Below, piece after piece: positions 1 to 7,730 of a DNA stretch of 18,051 nucleotides; position 1 is the stretch's first letter, and each line of letters opens with the position of its first letter. Made by a program: the position numbers and the translations under genes. The notes under the pieces were generated by a model that had not been told where the DNA came from, made no database searches, and worked only from the letters and a program-made list of their open reading frames with translations. The stretch is from Ramlibacter sp. (GTDB lineage: Bacteria; Pseudomonadota; Gammaproteobacteria; Burkholderiales; Burkholderiaceae_C). The stretch covers positions 1 through 18,051 of the forward strand of contig JANXVP010000064.1 in assembly GCA_025351615.1 (NCBI GenBank). Reading direction: 5' to 3'.

Positions 1-450
1 GCCGACGTCGACGGCTCGCACATCCAGGTGCTGCTGCTGACGCTGTTCTTCCGCCATTTTCCCAAGCTGATCGAGACCGGCCATCTGTACGTGGCGCGGC
101 CGCCGCTGTTTCGCGTCGACGCGCCGGCCCGGGGCAAGAAGCCCGCGTCCAAAAGCTATGCACTGGATGCAGGCGAGTTGACGGCAATTCTCGACAAATT
201 GCGCAAGGAAGGGGTGAAGGAAGGCGCGTGGAGCATCAGCCGCTTCAAGGGCCTGGGCGAGATGAGCGCGGAACAATTGTGGGAAACCACACTCAATCCG
301 GATACCCGACGCCTGCTGCCGGTGCAGCTGGGCGCAACCGATTTCCTGCAGACCGAGAACCTGATCACCAAGCTCATGGGCAAGGGCGAAGCCGCCTCGC
401 GCCGCGAGCTGATGGAATTACACGGGGACGCCGTGGAAGTCGATATCTAG
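1..450 (+). CDS. parE: DNA topoisomerase IV subunit B, C-terminal part (5' end outside window)
   Basis: This is the last 149 residues of the ATPase/TOPRIM subunit of topoisomerase IV, which with ParC decatenates daughter chromosomes. The frame is open from base 1. It opens in the TOPRIM acidic motif (D-V-D-G-S-H, residues 2-7 of the fragment; the DxD pair binds the catalytic Mg2+), followed by the hydrophobic LLLTLFFRHFPKLIE segment typical of type II topoisomerase B subunits. The C-terminal signature SRFKGLGEMSAEQLWETTL lies at about residues 79-97. The stop is TAG at 448-450. parC lies 2 kb downstream on the same strand, which favours ParE over GyrB. The domain residues seen are intact; nothing suggests a broken gene. 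Confidence 0.96.
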   Translation, partial: ADVDGSHIQVLLLTLFFRHFPKLIETGHLYVARPPLFRVDAPARGKKPASKSYALDAGELTAILDKLRKEGVKEGAWSISRFKGLGEMSAEQLWETTLNPDTRRLLPVQLGATDFLQTENLITKLMGKGEAASRRELMELHGDAVEVDI

Positions 451-466
451 AACCCACTCGCAACTG

Positions 467-1027
467 ATGACCGCCGCCAACTTTGCAGCCAGTTCACCCT
501 CACGCACTTCCGTGCGCGTGCGATTGCGTCCCACCATGAGCAGCGACCTCGAATTCGTGGTGTCGCTGGAAAGCGATCCGGCCAATCTGCCGTTCATCAC
601 GCCGTGGGAGCGGACCCAGCACGAAGCCGCGATTCGCTTCCCGGATTTCCGCCACTTCATCATCGAGGGCGGCGATGGACTGGACGCGGTCGGCTTCGTG
701 ATCCTGATCGGCTGCCGAAGCCAGCACCAGTCGCTCGAACTCAAGCGGATGGTCATCAACAACAAGGGGGCGGGGTTCGGTCGCGCTGCCCTGCGGGTGG
801 CCAAGAAGGTGGCGTTCGACGACCTCGGCGCGCATCGCCTGTGGCTGGACCTGAAGGCCGGCAACAGCCGGGCGCAGGCGCTTTACGACAGCGAGGGATT
901 CGTCGTCGAAGGCCGGTTGCGCGACGCCGTGAAATCCGGTGCGGGATTCGAGTCGCTGCTCGTGATGTCGATGCTGCAATCCGAGTTCGCCGGCCGGCGT
1001 GGCCTGGGCCTGGAGATGCACGCATGA
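467..1027 (+). CDS. GNAT family N-acetyltransferase (RimJ/RimL type)
   Basis: A 186-residue single-domain GNAT protein that should transfer an acetyl group from acetyl-CoA to an amine; the acceptor is unknown. Seen: the RimJ/RimL-like start VRLRPTMSSDLEFVVSLE (residues 16-33), an FITPWER motif (43-49), the acetyl-CoA loop in KGAGFGRAAL (100-109), and the C-terminal NSRAQALYDSEGF motif (133-145). It starts 17 bp after parE and its TGA overlaps the next gene's ATG (ATGA at 1024-1027), so the two are probably translationally coupled. No clear Shine-Dalgarno precedes ATG 467; in-frame GTG codons at 512 and 518 would still keep the whole domain, so the true start may be later. The family assignment is firm, the substrate is not. 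Confidence 0.88.
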   Translation: MTAANFAASSPSRTSVRVRLRPTMSSDLEFVVSLESDPANLPFITPWERTQHEAAIRFPDFRHFIIEGGDGLDAVGFVILIGCRSQHQSLELKRMVINNKGAGFGRAALRVAKKVAFDDLGAHRLWLDLKAGNSRAQALYDSEGFVVEGRLRDAVKSGAGFESLLVMSMLQSEFAGRRGLGLEMHA

Positions 1028-1887
1028 CGGTGGCGGTGCGCGCGCGGTCCCTGCTGGTGGGGGGACTGCTGCTGGTGGCCGGCCTGGTTCCCGCGGCTGC
1101 GCATGCGGATGTCTGGGGCTACATCGACGACAAAGGCGTCGCCCATTTCGCCGTGGACAAGGTGGACGAGCGCTACCAGCTCTTCTACCGCGGCGGCGAA
1201 AGCTTCGACACCTCGCGCGGCATCGCTATCGGCAAGCCCGTCGCGACGCCGGCCGCGCCGCCTCGCCTGCTCGCCTTCTTCGAGGCGGCGCCCGGCTACC
1301 AGCAGGTGCGCAAGCACCTGCACGATGCGTCGAGCGCGCACGGCATCGACTACGAACTGCTGCAGGCACTGATTGCGACGGAGTCAGGCTTCGATAGCGC
1401 CGCCGTGTCGCCCAAAGGCGCGATCGGGTTGATGCAGGTGCTGCCGGCGACCGCCCAACGCTATGGCCTGGCGGGCGACCGCAAGATGTCCCTGCAACAG
1501 AAGCTGGCCGATCCGCGCACCAACATCCGCGCCGGCACCCGCTACCTGAGCGACCTGCTGCGGCTGTTTCCGGGCCAGCTGGACTTGGCGCTGGCCGCTT
1601 ACAACGCGGGCGAAGGCGCGGTGCAGCGGGCTGGCAACCGCATCCCGAATTTTCGCGAAACGCAGAACTACGTGAAGACCGTGATGCAGCTGTATGGAGT
1701 GCTCAAACCCCGATCGACACTGCAAGCGGTGGCTGGCCGCGCGCCGGTGCGCATCAGGATGGAGTTGCCGGTCGGCGGCGGGTACGCGGAAACGGCGCCG
1801 GTCGGCGGCGCCGTGGGCCGAGGCAACCTGCCGCGGTCGATGCCGCTCGCGGCCGCGACCAGCGAATCGTCGTTCGAGCGTGATTGA
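1024..1887 (+). CDS. Lytic murein transglycosylase (SLT family) with N-terminal DUF4124-like region
   Basis: A 287-residue exported enzyme that would cleave the MurNAc-GlcNAc bond of peptidoglycan, releasing 1,6-anhydro products. Start ATG 1024 is chosen because it overlaps the upstream stop (ATGA) and is followed at once by a signal peptide (hydrophobic residues about 10-25, likely cleavage after AHA, residue 28); the frame is open further upstream, but that part lies over the GNAT gene. Residues 29-60 (DVWGYIDDKGVAHF) look like a short DUF4124-type module. The SLT domain spans about 95-225: catalytic Glu120 in ATESGFDSAAVSPKGAIGLM, the AAYNAGEGAV motif (191-200), and the ETQNYVKTV segment (212-220). 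The last 60 residues are a low-complexity tail. The family's catalytic residues are all present. Confidence 0.93.
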   Translation: MTVAVRARSLLVGGLLLVAGLVPAAAHADVWGYIDDKGVAHFAVDKVDERYQLFYRGGESFDTSRGIAIGKPVATPAAPPRLLAFFEAAPGYQQVRKHLHDASSAHGIDYELLQALIATESGFDSAAVSPKGAIGLMQVLPATAQRYGLAGDRKMSLQQKLADPRTNIRAGTRYLSDLLRLFPGQLDLALAAYNAGEGAVQRAGNRIPNFRETQNYVKTVMQLYGVLKPRSTLQAVAGRAPVRIRMELPVGGGYAETAPVGGAVGRGNLPRSMPLAAATSESSFERD

Positions 1888-1929
1888 CAGCGCTCGTTCG
1901 ATTCGGACCGGCGTGAGCGTGGCGTGCAC

Positions 1930-1933
1930 GGAG
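1930..1933 (+). promoter_or_regulatory. Shine-Dalgarno GGAG deciding the GTG start at 1942
   Basis: GGAG lies 8 nt before GTG 1942, a good ribosome-binding distance. The alternative GTG at 1924 has no such sequence upstream. Confidence 0.5.
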
Positions 1934-1941
1934 CGGTCGTC

Positions 1942-2391
1942 GTGATCGCCGGCATCGACTTCGGGCGGTTCGACCAGTCCATTGCGTTGGGCCTGCTCAC
2001 CGGCGCCAAACTGCGCGACCTGGTCTCGCATGTCGGTGCGATCCGCACCCAGCGCCTGTGGCTGTTCCGCGTGAGCGCGTGGCTGCTTCCCCTGCTTGCC
2101 GCGGTGAACGCAGCCAGTATTCGCGTGCATGCCCGTGGCACGTTCGATCCGCTGACCGGGCTGGCGACGCCGCTGGTTTTCCATCAACGTGTTCACGCCG
2201 TGCGCAACCTGATCCGACGCCATGGCCGTCCGAGCGTGCTGCTGCTGGTGGACATCGAAAACCTGGCCGTGCCGGTCAACGATGTTCCGGCGCAGCGTTT
2301 GCTGCAGCGGATGGCGGCGCGGCTCGACGCGGAGCTGGAGAAGGCCAGCGAACGGCGGATCGTCACAATCACGGCGGACGACCTGAGCTGA
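1942..2391 (+). CDS. Small degenerate GGDEF-like protein, truncated at the signature motif
   Basis: A 149-residue protein (155 if GTG 1924 is used) between the transglycosylase and parC. GC-rich third positions throughout support real coding. Residues about 40-60 ([16 protein letters not shown]) form a moderately hydrophobic stretch that could be one membrane helix. After it comes FDPLTGL, a good match to the DPLTGLPNR start of diguanylate cyclase domains, then a predicted helix, [10 protein letters not shown] (the GGDEF beta strand with its metal-binding Asp), a VND, and a LLQRMAARL helix. The GHxxGD stretch is missing. The protein ends with [12 protein letters not shown], where TADDL stands at the place of GGDEF and a stop follows directly. 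It therefore cannot be an active cyclase. Inference: a decayed or repurposed GGDEF fold; a lineage-specific hypothetical protein is the alternative. Confidence 0.62.
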   Translation: MIAGIDFGRFDQSIALGLLTGAKLRDLVSHVGAIRTQRLWLFRVSAWLLPLLAAVNAASIRVHARGTFDPLTGLATPLVFHQRVHAVRNLIRRHGRPSVLLLVDIENLAVPVNDVPAQRLLQRMAARLDAELEKASERRIVTITADDLS

Positions 2392-2437
2392 GCCTTCGCA
2401 GTCCGTCCAGTTTCGACTTTTTCATTTCCGGCCATCC

Positions 2438-4783
2438 ATGGACCAAGACCTGCTTTCCACCGACATCGACGACACCGGGCTCGACCTCGCGACCTACGCG
2501 CAGCGCGCCTATCTCGAATATGCGCTGAGCGTCGTCAAGGGCCGGGCCCTGCCCGACGTCTGCGACGGCCAGAAGCCCGTGCAGCGGCGCATCCTGTATT
2601 CGATGTCCCGCATGGGGCTGGGCTTCGGCGGCGCCACCGGCGCCAGGCCTGTCAAGTGCGCGCGCGTGGTCGGCGACGTGCTGGGCCGCTTCCACCCGCA
2701 CGGCGACCAGGCCGCGTACGACGCGCTGGTGCGGATGGCGCAGAACTTTTCGCAGCGCTATCCGCTCATCGACGGCCAGGGAAACTTCGGCAGCCGTGAC
2801 GGCGACGGCGCTGCTGCGATGCGCTACACCGAGGCGCGGCTGGCGCGCATCACCAGCCTGCTGCTCGACGAGATCGACGAAGGCACGGTCGATTTCATTC
2901 CCAACTACGACGGCAGCACGCAGGAGCCGCAGCAGTTGCCGGCGCGCCTGCCGTTCACGCTGCTCAATGGGGCCAGCGGCATCGCGGTTGGCCTGGCCAC
3001 GGAGATTCCCAGCCACAACCTGCGTGAGATCGCCGACGCTTGCGTCGCGCTGATCAAGACACCCAAGCTCACCGACGACGAATTGTTCGCCATCGTTCCG
3101 GGTCCGGACTACCCTGGCGGCGGCCAGATCATCAGCCCTGCGATCGACATCGCCGAAGCGTACCGTGGCGGGCGCGGATCTCTCAAAGTCCGGGCCCGCT
3201 GGAAGATCGAGGATCTGGCGCGCGGCCAGTGGCAGCTGGTGGTGACCGAGCTGCCGCCCGGCGTCAGCTCGCAGCGGGTGCTGGAGGAAATCGAGGAACT
3301 CACCAACCCGAAGGTGCGGGCCGGCAAGAAGGCGCTGTCGACTGAACAGACCCAGCTCAAGCAGACAGTGCTTTCGGTACTCGACGTCGTGCGCGACGAA
3401 TCGAGCAAGGACGCTGCGGTGCGGCTGGTGTTCGAGCCCAAGACCAGCCGCATCGAGCAGCAGGAGCTGATCACGATCTTGCTCGCGCACACCAGCCTCG
3501 AAAGCTCTTCGCCGATCAACCTGACCATGGTCGGCCTCGATGGCCGGCCGGTGCAGAAGTCGATGCGACAGATGCTGGCCGAGTGGATCGAGTTCCGCCA
3601 GCAGACCATCCAGCGCCGCTCGCAGCACCGGCTGGGCAAGGTGCTGGACCGCGTGCACATCCTTGAGGGCCGGAAGCTGGTGCTGCTCAACATCGACGAG
3701 GTGATCGCGATCATCCGCCGCAGCGACGAGCCGAAGGTGGCGCTGATCGCGCGCTTCAAGCTCAGTGAGCGGCAGGCTGAAGACATCCTGGACATCCGGC
3801 TGCGCCAGCTCGCGCGGCTGGAGGCCATCAAGATCGAGCAGGAGCTCAAGGAGCTGCGCGACGAGCAGAAAAAACTCGAGGAAATCCTGGGCAGCCCCGC
3901 GGCCTTGCGGCGCTTGATGGTCAGGGAGATCGAGGCTGACGCAAAGCTGTTCTCCGATCCCCGCCGCACCCTGATCCAGGCGGAAAAACGGGCTGTGGCG
4001 GAAGTCAAGGTCGTCGACGAGCCCGTCACCGTGGTGGTCTCGCAGAAGGGCTGGGTCCGGGCCCAGAAAGGCTGGGTGCGCGATCGCAACGCAGGCGCAG
4101 CGGCGGCACCGCCCGACTACGCGTTCAAGGCCGGCGACGAGCTGTACGGAGCCTTTGAATGCCGGACGGTCGACATGCTGCTGGCCTTCGGCAGCAATGG
4201 CCGCGTCTATTCCGTGCCAGTTTCGATGTTGCCCGGCGCACGAGGCGATGGCCAGCCGGTGACGACCCTGATCGAGCTGGAGCCTGGCACGCACCTGACG
4301 CATTACTTTGCGGGCGCTGCGGGAGCCTGGCTGCTCCTGAGCGGTTCGGGCGGCTACGGCTTTCTCGCGACTGTGGAGAACATGGTGTCGCGGCTGAAGG
4401 CGGGCAAGGCGTTCGTCAGCCTCGGCGAAGGCGAGACGGTGTGCCGGCCGTCGGCAGCCAACGTCCCGCCACAGGTGACAGCCACGCATGTGGCCTGCGC
4501 CTCGACGGGAGGCCGGATCCTGACGTTCGAGATCGGCGAACTCAAGCCGATGGCCAACGGCGGCCGGGGCCTGATGCTGATCGACCTCGAGCCCAGGGAC
4601 ACGCTCGCCGGCGCCGCCGCGTACAGCCGCAGCGTGAAAATTTCCGGGATCGGCCGCGGCGGCAAGCAGCGCGAGGAGACGCTTGAAATCCGGTCTCTCA
4701 ACAACGCCAGGGCGGCCCGTGGAAGAAAGGGCAAGGCTGCCGATCTCGGCTTCAAGCCGCTCGCGATCGAACGGGTCGAGTAG
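2438..4783 (+). CDS. parC: DNA topoisomerase IV subunit A
   Basis: A 781-residue breakage-reunion subunit of topoisomerase IV; it cuts and reseals DNA for ParE-powered strand passage. Seen: the N-terminal [35 protein letters not shown] block (20-54), the QRDR segment [17 protein letters not shown] (87-102), catalytic Tyr130 preceded by Arg129 in [23 protein letters not shown], then a coiled-coil arm (about 405-500) and a beta-pinwheel C-terminal domain (about 515-760). The two quinolone-contact positions equivalent to E. coli ParC Ser80 and Glu84 are Gln91 and Asp95. Shorter C-terminal domain and proximity to parE separate it from GyrA. Start ATG 2438 lacks a clear Shine-Dalgarno; no better in-frame start was seen. 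A 1017-residue open frame on the opposite strand is only a codon-bias shadow. Confidence 0.97.
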   Translation: MDQDLLSTDIDDTGLDLATYAQRAYLEYALSVVKGRALPDVCDGQKPVQRRILYSMSRMGLGFGGATGARPVKCARVVGDVLGRFHPHGDQAAYDALVRMAQNFSQRYPLIDGQGNFGSRDGDGAAAMRYTEARLARITSLLLDEIDEGTVDFIPNYDGSTQEPQQLPARLPFTLLNGASGIAVGLATEIPSHNLREIADACVALIKTPKLTDDELFAIVPGPDYPGGGQIISPAIDIAEAYRGGRGSLKVRARWKIEDLARGQWQLVVTELPPGVSSQRVLEEIEELTNPKVRAGKKALSTEQTQLKQTVLSVLDVVRDESSKDAAVRLVFEPKTSRIEQQELITILLAHTSLESSSPINLTMVGLDGRPVQKSMRQMLAEWIEFRQQTIQRRSQHRLGKVLDRVHILEGRKLVLLNIDEVIAIIRRSDEPKVALIARFKLSERQAEDILDIRLRQLARLEAIKIEQELKELRDEQKKLEEILGSPAALRRLMVREIEADAKLFSDPRRTLIQAEKRAVAEVKVVDEPVTVVVSQKGWVRAQKGWVRDRNAGAAAAPPDYAFKAGDELYGAFECRTVDMLLAFGSNGRVYSVPVSMLPGARGDGQPVTTLIELEPGTHLTHYFAGAAGAWLLLSGSGGYGFLATVENMVSRLKAGKAFVSLGEGETVCRPSAANVPPQVTATHVACASTGGRILTFEIGELKPMANGGRGLMLIDLEPRDTLAGAAAYSRSVKISGIGRGGKQREETLEIRSLNNARAARGRKGKAADLGFKPLAIERVE

Positions 4784-4813
4784 CGTGCCGCTGAAAGGCT
4801 GGCGGTCCGGCAG

Positions 4814-5515
4814 GTGACAATCACGGCAATGAGCGGACCACGGCTGAAAGTCATCGAGAGGGATACGTTGTGGGACCGGGCCTATCTCGCGCTGCGGTCC
4901 GCGCTGCTGGCCGGGCGTTTTGCGCCGGGCGACCGGGTGGTGCTGCGCGAAGTTGCGGACGAACTTGGGATCAGCCTCACGCCGGTCCGCGACGCGGTGA
5001 ACCGCCTGATCGCGGAGAAGATTCTTGCGCGCGGCGGCGTCGGGCCAGGCGGCGGTGCGACGGTGCCGCTGCTCGACGCCAACCAGTTCAGCCAGTTGAT
5101 GACGATTCGCAGCAGCCTCGAGCCGGTCGCCGCTGCAGCGGCCGCGGCCTACGCCACCCCGGCGGAACTTGACGCTGTAGAGGCTTGTCTGGTGGCGATG
5201 AGGCGCTCCGTCAAGGAGAAGCGCACGCCAACTTACCTCAGCGCGCATCACCAGTTCCACTTCAGCATCTACCGCATGTGCCGGATGCCGATCATCGAGG
5301 AGATCATCGAAAGCGCGTGGCTGCGGTGCGCGCCGACGCTCACCCTGGCGTTGCCGGAATACGTCCCGGGCCTGCAACGATTTCCCTCCCACGTGGCGAC
5401 ACTCGAAGCCCTGCGCAGCCACGATGGTGAGGCGGCTGCCGCTGCCATCCGGGGCGACATCGAGAGCGCGCGCCAGGACATCTGCGCATTGCTCGATAAG
5501 TCCACGCAGCGCTGA
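4814..5515 (+). CDS. GntR family transcriptional regulator, FadR/FCD subfamily
   Basis: A DNA-binding regulator, 233 residues from GTG 4814 or 228 from ATG 4829 (neither has a strong Shine-Dalgarno). Residues 15-85 form the GntR winged helix: LWDRAYLALRSALLAGRFAPGDRVVLREVADELGIS, then TPVRDAVNRLIAEKIL with the recognition-helix TPVRDA. Residues about 90-225 are an all-helical FCD ligand domain; SAHHQFHFSIYR (143-154) and FPSHVATLEALRSHDGE (190-206) carry histidines at places where FCD proteins bind metal and ligand. The gene sits 30 bp after parC and 68 bp before the catabolic operon on the same strand. A palindrome of GntR operator form lies in that 68-bp gap, so this protein most likely controls the operon, its inducer being the pathway acid. 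That control is inference. Confidence 0.92.
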   Translation: MTITAMSGPRLKVIERDTLWDRAYLALRSALLAGRFAPGDRVVLREVADELGISLTPVRDAVNRLIAEKILARGGVGPGGGATVPLLDANQFSQLMTIRSSLEPVAAAAAAAYATPAELDAVEACLVAMRRSVKEKRTPTYLSAHHQFHFSIYRMCRMPIIEEIIESAWLRCAPTLTLALPEYVPGLQRFPSHVATLEALRSHDGEAAAAAIRGDIESARQDICALLDKSTQR

Positions 5516-5532
5516 GGCGGCTGACCTGTGCT

Positions 5533-5559
5533 AGCATTGTTGTTTGTTATAACAATGCT
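5533..5559 (+). promoter_or_regulatory. Candidate GntR operator and promoter region of the catabolic operon
   Basis: The 68-bp gap between the regulator and the binding-protein gene holds a perfect 12-bp palindrome, TTGTTATAACAA (5544-5555), nested beside a 9-bp inverted repeat AGCATTGTT (5533-5541) / AACAATGCT (5551-5559). TTGT-N-ACAA half sites are usual for FCD-type GntR regulators. The AT-rich core includes TATAAC (5548-5553), a plausible -10 box, so bound regulator would block RNA polymerase. No convincing -35 box was found. The sequence stands out sharply from the GC-rich surroundings. Confidence 0.7.
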
Positions 5560-5570
5560 CAGCCCCAACT

Positions 5571-5576
5571 GGAAGG
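5571..5576 (+). promoter_or_regulatory. Shine-Dalgarno GGAAGG of the binding-protein gene
   Basis: GGAAGG ends 7 nt before ATG 5584 and fixes the start of the first structural gene of the operon. Confidence 0.65.
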
Positions 5577-5583
5577 TGACACG

Positions 5584-6570
5584 ATGGCGCTCGATTTGAC
5601 ATTCAGGATAGTTGTCCGACTGGCAGCGGCCTGCCTGGCGGCGGCTTGCGTTGCGGGCGGAGCCGCGGAGCCGTTTCCGCACAAGGAAATCCGCTTCATC
5701 GTGCCCTGGAACGCGGGGGGCTCCAACGACATCGCCGCGCGCACGCTCGGCCATCTCCTCGCCGAACAGGGGGTGCGGGTCATCGTAGAAAACGTCCCCG
5801 GGGCGACTGGATCCATCGGCATGGCGAAAGTTGCCAACGCCGAACCGGACGGGTACACGATCGGCATGGGGACCAGTTCCACACTCGCGCTGGTGGCCCA
5901 GAACCTCACCACTTTGCGCAACGAGCAGTTCGCTCCTATTGCGCGGGTCACGATCGACCCGCTGATCCTGCTCGTTCCGGCGGGCAGCCCCTACGGCACC
6001 CTGGAAGCTTTCATCGGCCACCTGAAGAAGAATCCGGGCAAGGTGTCGATCGGCACGCCTGGCAACAACAACCTGAATCACATCTTCGCGGTGATGAGCG
6101 GGCGAGCCGCCGGCGTGGATGTGCTGGCCGTGCCGTATACCGGCGGTTCCAAGGTGATCGCGGACCTTTCCGGCAAGCAGATCGATGCCGCGGTCCTGAA
6201 ACCATCCGAAAGCAAGGCACAGATCGATGGCGGCCTGGTCAAGCCGATCGCGGTGTTCGCCAACGAGCGGCTGAAGGCGCTGCCCGACGTGCCGACCTTC
6301 AAGGAGAAGGGCTTCGACATTTTCCCTTACGGGCCGTTGGTGCAGATGGCGTACATCGTCGCTCCGGCCGCGACGCCATCAGCGGTCCGCGAACGCCTGA
6401 TCGCCATTTTCGGCAAGGCGATCCAGAGCGAGAAGTTCAAGGCCTCCGCCGAAGCAGGAGGCGCGGTGGTGGACGACCTCACCGGCGCGGCACTGGTGCG
6501 GGAAATCAACAGCGTTCAGAAGTCGCTGAACGAAGTCGGAAAAAAAGTGTTTGTCGCGGAGAAAAAGTGA
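5584..6570 (+). CDS. Tripartite tricarboxylate transporter (TctC/Bug family) periplasmic substrate-binding protein
   Basis: A 328-residue solute receptor that would bind a small carboxylate in the periplasm. A signal peptide is seen (RIVVRLAAACLAAACVAGGAA, likely cut near residue 28). The mature part begins with the family hallmarks: IRFIVPWNAGGSNDIAAR (36-53), VIVENVPGATGSIGMAKVANAEPDGYTIGMG (67-96), later NNNLNHIFAVMSGRAAGVDVLAVPYTGGSKVIADLSGKQIDAA and ALPDVPTFKEKG. Length is normal for the family. No TctA or TctB membrane subunit is encoded nearby, so it is an orphan receptor, common for Bug proteins; it may use a transporter elsewhere or act as a sensor. It is first in the operon and its TGA overlaps the GTG of the next gene. 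The ligand is presumably the acid processed by the downstream enzymes. Confidence 0.93.
   Translation: MALDLTFRIVVRLAAACLAAACVAGGAAEPFPHKEIRFIVPWNAGGSNDIAARTLGHLLAEQGVRVIVENVPGATGSIGMAKVANAEPDGYTIGMGTSSTLALVAQNLTTLRNEQFAPIARVTIDPLILLVPAGSPYGTLEAFIGHLKKNPGKVSIGTPGNNNLNHIFAVMSGRAAGVDVLAVPYTGGSKVIADLSGKQIDAAVLKPSESKAQIDGGLVKPIAVFANERLKALPDVPTFKEKGFDIFPYGPLVQMAYIVAPAATPSAVRERLIAIFGKAIQSEKFKASAEAGGAVVDDLTGAALVREINSVQKSLNEVGKKVFVAEKK
6558..6561 (+). promoter_or_regulatory. Shine-Dalgarno GGAG deciding the GTG start at 6567
   Basis: GGAG lies 5 nt before GTG 6567, and that GTG overlaps the previous stop as GTGA. The nearest ATG (6579) would sit 17 nt away, too far for this site. Confidence 0.6.
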
Positions 6571-7721
6571 ACGCAGCCATGAGCCCCATCAAGAAAGTCA
6601 GCTGCCACGTAGTCTCAGCGCCGGTGGAACGTCCCTTCACCTCGTCGCGCGGCTGGCTGTACAAGACCCGCGGCTCGTGCATCGTCGAGATCGAGACCGC
6701 CGACGGCATCACCGGCTGGGGCGAGTGCTATGGCCCGGCCGCGGTGGCCAAGGCCTACATCGAGACGCAGTTCGCGCCACGCATCATCGGCCGCGACGCC
6801 TTCGACGTGGAGGTGATCTGGGAGGACCTCTATAACCGCATCAAGGACTACGGCGGACGCGGCATGGCGACGTCGGCCTTGAGCGGCATCGACATCGCCT
6901 TGTGGGACATCATCGGCAAGTCCTGCGGCAAGCCGATCCACAAACTGATCGGCGGCGCCCAGCGGACCGAAGTGACGGCCTACGCCACCGGCCTGTATTT
7001 CATCGACATGGACCGCCTCGTCGAGGAGGCGGTGGAAGAAGCGCGCGAGTATGTGGAGCAGGGCTTCGTCGCCGTCAAGATGAAGATTGGCCTGGGCGAC
7101 CAGAAGCTGGACATCCGACGCGTTGCTGCCGTGCGCGACGCGATCGGCGCCGACGTGCGCTTGATGGTCGACGCCAACCATTGCCTGACGGTGCCGCAGG
7201 CGATCCGGATCGGCCGTGAACTCGAGAAGCTCGACGTCGAGTGGTTCGAGGAGCCGATCTCGCCGGAGGACGTCGATGGCTACGTCGAAGTCACGCGGGC
7301 GCTGGACATGGCGGTGGCCGGCGGCGAAAACGAATTCACGCGGTGGGGCTTCCGCGACCTGGTGGTGCGCAAGGCGATGGACATCATCCAGCCGGACGTG
7401 TGCGCCGCCGGCGGCATCAGCGAATGTCGCAAGATCGCCACGCTGGCAAGTGCCCATGGCGTCGAATGCGTGCCGCATGCCTGGGGTTCGGCCATCGGCC
7501 TGGCTGCCACGCTGCAGTTCCTGGCGGCGCTGCCCGACCAGCCGCCGAGCTTCCGTCCCACGCCGCCGCTGCTCGAATTCGAGCAGTGCGAGAACCCGTT
7601 TCGCGACCATCTGTCACGCGAGCCGATCGTGCAGCACCGCGGCAAGGTGCAGATCCCGACCGGCCCAGGCCTGGGAATCGAGATCGACCGGGCTATCCTC
7701 GATCGCTACCGCGTCGCCTGA
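6567..7721 (+). CDS. Enolase-superfamily acid dehydratase/racemase, mandelate racemase subgroup (KxK type)
   Basis: A 384-residue enzyme (from GTG 6567) expected to remove the alpha proton of a carboxylate, then dehydrate or epimerise it. An N-terminal capping domain (about 8-130, with WGECYGPAAVAKAYI) precedes the (beta/alpha) barrel. Catalytic features seen: Lys171-x-Lys173 in AVKMKIG, metal ligands Asp202 (VDANH), Glu228 (WFEEP) and Glu254 (AGGENE), Asp277 in IQPDV and His304 in VPHAWGSAI, giving the Asp-His pair of the mandelate racemase subgroup. All expected residues are present, so it should be active. Known members of the subgroup mostly dehydrate sugar acids, but the substrate cannot be read from sequence. 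It is coupled to the binding-protein gene upstream and is followed after 9 bp by the FAH-family gene. Confidence 0.92.
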   Translation: MNAAMSPIKKVSCHVVSAPVERPFTSSRGWLYKTRGSCIVEIETADGITGWGECYGPAAVAKAYIETQFAPRIIGRDAFDVEVIWEDLYNRIKDYGGRGMATSALSGIDIALWDIIGKSCGKPIHKLIGGAQRTEVTAYATGLYFIDMDRLVEEAVEEAREYVEQGFVAVKMKIGLGDQKLDIRRVAAVRDAIGADVRLMVDANHCLTVPQAIRIGRELEKLDVEWFEEPISPEDVDGYVEVTRALDMAVAGGENEFTRWGFRDLVVRKAMDIIQPDVCAAGGISECRKIATLASAHGVECVPHAWGSAIGLAATLQFLAALPDQPPSFRPTPPLLEFEQCENPFRDHLSREPIVQHRGKVQIPTGPGLGIEIDRAILDRYRVA

Positions 7722-7730
7722 GCGCTCGCC

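Noticed and set aside
604..1023. N-terminal extension of the transglycosylase frame back to 604.
   Set aside because: The extension overlaps the GNAT gene in another frame and puts the clear signal peptide in the middle of the protein; ATG 1024 is the fitting start.
4042..4083. Repeated QKGWVR in ParC ([11 protein letters not shown]), with similar DNA, looking like a small tandem duplication.
   Set aside because: The same stretch in E. coli ParC (GWVRSAKGH) aligns without a gap, so nothing was inserted; the likeness arises from substitutions.
2369..5422. A 1017-residue open frame on the minus strand across parC and gntR.
   Set aside because: It lies opposite two clearly recognisable genes, has no family motifs, is rich in His, Arg, Gln and Asp as expected for antisense of GC-rich codons, and crosses gene boundaries. 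It is a codon-bias shadow.
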